DNA of 64,000 nt. Origin: Paenibacillus jilunlii. Its GTDB lineage: Bacteria; Bacillota; Bacilli; Paenibacillales; Paenibacillaceae. The position numbers and the translations under genes were made by a program. This document shows, piece after piece, positions 61,084 to 64,000 of the stretch (position 1 is the stretch's first letter; each line of letters begins with the position of its first letter). The stretch spans positions 1 to 64,000 of the forward strand of contig NZ_FNGM01000015.1 of the NCBI RefSeq assembly GCF_900102965.1, read 5' to 3'. The notes beneath the pieces were generated by a model. The model made no database searches and was not told the origin of the DNA. It saw only the letters and a list, made by a program, of their open reading frames with translations.

Positions 61084-62076
61084 TTAATTCATTTCATTAT
61101 ATCGTTCGACTGCCTTGCTTAGAAGATAATTGAAATTCTCAGGTGTACCATCTGTAGTGTTCAAGAACTGGCCGTTCAGGTCAGAATCAGATACAGGTTC
61201 CTTCTTATTGATGCGTTCAATGATTTTTGAAGCGGCTGCCTTTGCCTCAGTGGCTGAATGAACATAGTTCTCGATACTGAAGCTGTTAATCCCTTCTTTT
61301 TGAATTCGTTCCTTGTCTTTTAAGATTGTCATGAGCGCACTCAGATCTGCGGTCATGATGTCGTATTTGGCTTTATACTTCGTCATATCAAGCTGCAGCA
61401 CATTGCCGGCGGTGATTCCCTGTTCATCCATTTCAATGGCCGTAGCCTCGGCATCTATCATGAACTTCAAGGCATTATACCTGATCTGCTGGTCTGCATC
61501 CTTTAGTTTTTGCAGTTCAGCCAGCCGCTGCTCATTACCCAATTTTTGCAAAGCCGTGAAGTATTGGTTGGCGACAGTCTCGTAAGCGAGATTTGCATTT
61601 ACCAGCTTGGTATGCAGCTGTTTTCCTTTTGCGAAATCATCATCCACGTAGCCCCTTGTATCATAGTAGGCTTTCATATCGTCCAGGACGGACAACAAAT
61701 CTTTAATGACCGGTGTCAGTTTGATCACTAGGGGGTCTGCGTCCGCAAAAGCGGGCTGGCTTGCAGTATAGCCGTTCGCTTTATCAACAACTTCCCGCTC
61801 AGTTTCAGCAACGTCGAGCATGATGAAGCTGAAGTTCTTCTCAATTACAGGCTGTGTATCAACTCCGAACTTCTCGAAATAATGAACTAGAACCTCATTA
61901 ATTCTACCTGTCATCAGGTTATTCAGCCCCACATACGCATTGTATTTATCGATTTCTTTGCTCTCGCCGGACGTAACGCCTGCAGGCGCTTGATCGACGG
62001 TGGATGTAATGGCAGAACAAGCGGACAACATTGCACCTAACAAGATAACAGCAATAACGAATGATAGTTTTCTCAA
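61084..62076 (-). CDS. DUF3829 (YiiG-like) lipoprotein
   Basis: A 330-aa lipoprotein. The signal peptide (RKLSFVIAVILLGAMLSAC) has its lipobox Cys at about residue 20. The mature part is mostly helical, with repeated charged helices (QQIRYNALKFMIDAEATAIEM), as in DUF3829/YiiG-type proteins, which have no known activity. The start is TTG 62076, with GGAGG 9 bases upstream; the longer frame to 62136 lacks a site and would bury the signal peptide. It stands alone between a GNAT gene and the uronate-polysaccharide genes. Its family assignment is by pattern. Confidence 0.75.
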   Translation of the reverse strand: MRKLSFVIAVILLGAMLSACSAITSTVDQAPAGVTSGESKEIDKYNAYVGLNNLMTGRINEVLVHYFEKFGVDTQPVIEKNFSFIMLDVAETEREVVDKANGYTASQPAFADADPLVIKLTPVIKDLLSVLDDMKAYYDTRGYVDDDFAKGKQLHTKLVNANLAYETVANQYFTALQKLGNEQRLAELQKLKDADQQIRYNALKFMIDAEATAIEMDEQGITAGNVLQLDMTKYKAKYDIMTADLSALMTILKDKERIQKEGINSFSIENYVHSATEAKAAASKIIERINKKEPVSDSDLNGQFLNTTDGTPENFNYLLSKAVERYNEMN

Positions 62077-62271
62077 AAAGTAATTCCTCCGACTGAGTAA
62101 TTTAACAATGCTGAATGTAAAAAAACATCTATTCAATTTTAAAATTATTTGGTGAATAGGTCTTGAGACTTGAGGAGCAAAATTTTAAAAATTTCTTTGT
62201 CGGCACAAATCAAATTATTAGGCGTTTAAACTTCTATCGCAGGAAGATCATAACATCCTGTACAACAACAA

Positions 62272-62297
62272 AGCCTTGGACGAAGGGGTCCAAGGCT
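62272..62297 (-). terminator. Terminator of the alginate-lyase-family gene
   Basis: A perfect 10-bp stem AGCCTTGGAC with GTCCAAGGCT and a 6-base loop, followed on the minus strand by TTGTTGTTG. Confidence 0.75.
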
Positions 62298-62323
62298 CTG
62301 TTGCACCTGACGGTGCAGTGTGG

Positions 62324-63292
62324 CTACCTGTATGTGAACTGCAGCTCGGGGAAAATCCAGGCGTATGACTGATAAAACCCGCTGTTACTGTTCTTGTTAC
62401 CAGTAATCGGGCGATAAGGGGAAACGAAACGTTCATATTCAGGATCACTGTAAACCCTGGACATGGCTTCGTACAAATCCAGCGGCCACGTATCGGAAGC
62501 CAGCGGAGCCGGGAATTTCTGATCGTTGCCGTACGGCCATTCCGCTATGCGCCCATCGGCATAATAAAGGAAGGTGTCGAGTGCCTTTTTAACGCTTTTT
62601 CCGCCCGGAGAGGTCCAGTGGAATAAATTCTCACCTGTAGTGTCATCGACTAGCTTGATGGCAGCCGTGAGGGGAGCAAGGGAAAAATAATGATACCAGA
62701 TCGCATTGTTTCCTCTTGTTGTTTCCTCCGGAATGAGCCCGGAAGCTTCAAGAGAGCTGTCTATATGCTCCTTGAGATTGGCGACTTCTTCCGCAAAACG
62801 GGCTTGGTCGTCCATCAGGCGGAACAAGGATAATTGGGCATACAAGCTCCAGCTCCACCAGTTGTTCCGGAGCGGGATGCGGTCCCATTCGGGCAGGCAC
62901 ACCCCGGTCATCCAGGCAATGAACTGGTCTTTGTTCTCCTTGCGCCAGCCGGAATAGCTGTGGAGCAGCTCAGCCGCCCGGATCAGTCCTGTTCCGAGAT
63001 AGGCGGAGACCAGCGGGCCGTCATCGCCGGTCAGCATCTTGTTGATGGCTGCCCAGCCATCAATCAATTCAAGTGCCTTATCCGCATAGGCGGTCCTGCC
63101 GGTGTGGCGGTAGGCCAACGCCGCTGTGTACGCCGCCTGGGCATCCTCCTCCATCAGTCGTTTGGCTGCCTGATGGCCGGCCATATCGAAATAAAAGCCG
63201 GGAATATGCCATTCCGGAACGGCGTGGCAGCTAACCGGCATGCTGTCATTTGCTACTTGCAGCAGCTGTTGTAATGCAGCCTGGCTGTTCAT
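62324..63292 (-). CDS. Alginate-lyase-family (PF05426-like) protein
   Basis: A 322-aa protein without a signal peptide, with an all-alpha toroid pattern as in the alginate lyase superfamily. Recognisable parts are YTAALAYRHTGRTAYADKALELIDGWA, the NNWWSWSLYAQLSLFRLMDD segment (about 142-161) and ETTRGNNAIWYHYFSLAPL (about 194-212), where the family places catalytic Asn/His and Tyr residues. It would cleave uronate-containing polysaccharide or oligosaccharide by beta-elimination, leaving unsaturated ends for the adjacent GH88-type enzyme. The start is ATG 63292 with AAAGGA 12 bases upstream. Catalytic assignment is by motif only. Confidence 0.75.
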   Translation of the reverse strand: MNSQAALQQLLQVANDSMPVSCHAVPEWHIPGFYFDMAGHQAAKRLMEEDAQAAYTAALAYRHTGRTAYADKALELIDGWAAINKMLTGDDGPLVSAYLGTGLIRAAELLHSYSGWRKENKDQFIAWMTGVCLPEWDRIPLRNNWWSWSLYAQLSLFRLMDDQARFAEEVANLKEHIDSSLEASGLIPEETTRGNNAIWYHYFSLAPLTAAIKLVDDTTGENLFHWTSPGGKSVKKALDTFLYYADGRIAEWPYGNDQKFPAPLASDTWPLDLYEAMSRVYSDPEYERFVSPYRPITGNKNSNSGFYQSYAWIFPELQFTYR

Positions 63293-63347
63293 AAGTGTGC
63301 ATCTGTCCTTTCGGTTTCTGGCTCAAAATCATTGCTTTTCAAAGTCA

Positions 63348-64000
63348 TTACCGCTCATACCAATAGCCCGGCACTCCGCGCTCCAGCCGCATTAAAGCCT
63401 CCAGATAGAAATAATCCCCCCAGATCACATAATCATCAGGCGAGATATCAAGCCGGACGGCATAGGAACCCCGGTTCAGCAGTCCTTGTGCATCCGGCTC
63501 ACCCTTCGTGGAGTAGTTGGCGGCAAGGGAGGCAACGATTCTCCGGGCTGCTTGTGCCAGCCATTCCTGGTCAGCGTCATGCTCTGGAAGCAGGGCAGCC
63601 AGCTCCAGCATACCCGACGCGGCGATGGCTGCAGCGGAGCTGTCCCGTTTGGTCTCCGGAATCTGCGGCACATCAAAATCCCAGAACACCACGCCATCCT
63701 CAGGGAGGCGGTCCACAAAATAGCGGGCGAGCCGCTTGGAGGTTTCCAGCAGCCCGGGCTGCCGCATATACCGGTAGGCCAGCGCGAAACCGTAAATGCC
63801 CCAGGCTTGGCCCCGGGTCCAGGTCGAGCCGTCCCGGCTCCCCTGGTGGGTGCCCCCGCGGATCGAGTCCCCGGTCACCGGATCAAAGTAAAAGGTATGG
63901 TACGTGGAGTCATCTCCCCGGACCAGAAAACGGCGGCTTAAGGCCGTCTGCTGCTCGGCGGCCTGACGGTAGGCCTCACGGCCGGTCTGCTGATAAGCCC
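63348..64000 (-). CDS. Unsaturated glucuronyl hydrolase, GH88 type (3' part)
   Basis: A partial CDS that continues past the window edge: the frame is open from 63348 to 64000 on the minus strand (217 codons). HTFYFDPVTGDSIRGGTHQG, then STWTRGQAWGIYGFALAYRY and SAAAIAASGMLELAALL match the GH88/GH105 (alpha/alpha)6 barrel. It hydrolyses unsaturated glucuronyl or galacturonyl oligosaccharides made by lyases. The lyase-family gene follows on the same strand, so the two likely act in sequence. The start and any regulator lie outside. Confidence 0.88.
   Translation of the reverse strand, partial: AYQQTGREAYRQAAEQQTALSRRFLVRGDDSTYHTFYFDPVTGDSIRGGTHQGSRDGSTWTRGQAWGIYGFALAYRYMRQPGLLETSKRLARYFVDRLPEDGVVFWDFDVPQIPETKRDSSAAAIAASGMLELAALLPEHDADQEWLAQAARRIVASLAANYSTKGEPDAQGLLNRGSYAVRLDISPDDYVIWGDYFYLEALMRLERGVPGYWYER

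Overview
The window looks like a chromosomal segment of a Paenibacillus-type Gram-positive bacterium. The signs are SLH-anchored secreted enzymes, several YesM/YesN-type two-component systems, lplABC-type sugar importers without a local ATPase, strong GGAGG ribosome binding sites with TTG/GTG starts, and a LoaP-type NusG paralog beside an NRPS. No rRNA, tRNA, transposase, phage gene or CRISPR array was seen.

Layout. 1-4.4 kb: the 3' end of an NRPS that ends in two condensation domains, a GNAT gene, and convergent to them a loaP-sfp pair. 4.7-8.3 kb: a secreted M14-type peptidase with SLH domains. 8.7-24.0 kb: a galactomannan-type utilisation region with an AraC regulator, a GH36 alpha-galactosidase, a YesM/YesN pair, an importer (two permeases and a lipoprotein), a large SLH-anchored GH26 mannanase with carbohydrate-binding modules, and a second GH26 without a signal peptide. 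24.2-28.3 kb: ECF sigma factor, membrane anti-sigma candidate, secreted partner, and a divergent secreted beta-propeller protein. 28.3-29.3 kb: a repeat-rich segment with eight 51-bp units, each holding a perfect 9-bp hairpin, followed by five 18-bp units. 29.4-39.2 kb: a second GH36 alpha-galactosidase with its LacI regulator, then a second YesM/YesN pair and a CUT1 importer. 39.2-39.8 kb: non-coding DNA with inverted repeat motifs.

39.8-49.0 kb is the most unusual part. A LacI regulator and an MFS transporter lie divergent to a six-gene operon: two tandem DUF1611-like P-loop proteins of identical length (380 aa), a small DUF4912-like protein, a GT4 glycosyltransferase, an FrhB-type iron-sulfur flavoprotein candidate, and an EPSP-synthase-like enolpyruvyl transferase with altered active-site motifs. 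Matching CTTAAnCGnTTAAG palindromes sit before the MFS gene and before the operon, so they probably form one regulon. I do not recognise this gene set as a described pathway.

49.1-59.8 kb: a membrane-bound AraC-type regulator divergent to an lplABC-type importer and a 1508-aa secreted beta-helix protein. 60-64 kb: a GNAT gene, a DUF3829-like lipoprotein, an alginate-lyase-family protein and the 3' part of a GH88-type unsaturated glucuronyl hydrolase, which probably opens a uronate-polysaccharide locus beyond the window.

Overall the segment is mostly a series of carbohydrate-utilisation loci (sensor, importer, hydrolase) with one biosynthetic remnant or edge (NRPS/loaP/sfp) and one uncharacterised biosynthetic-looking operon.
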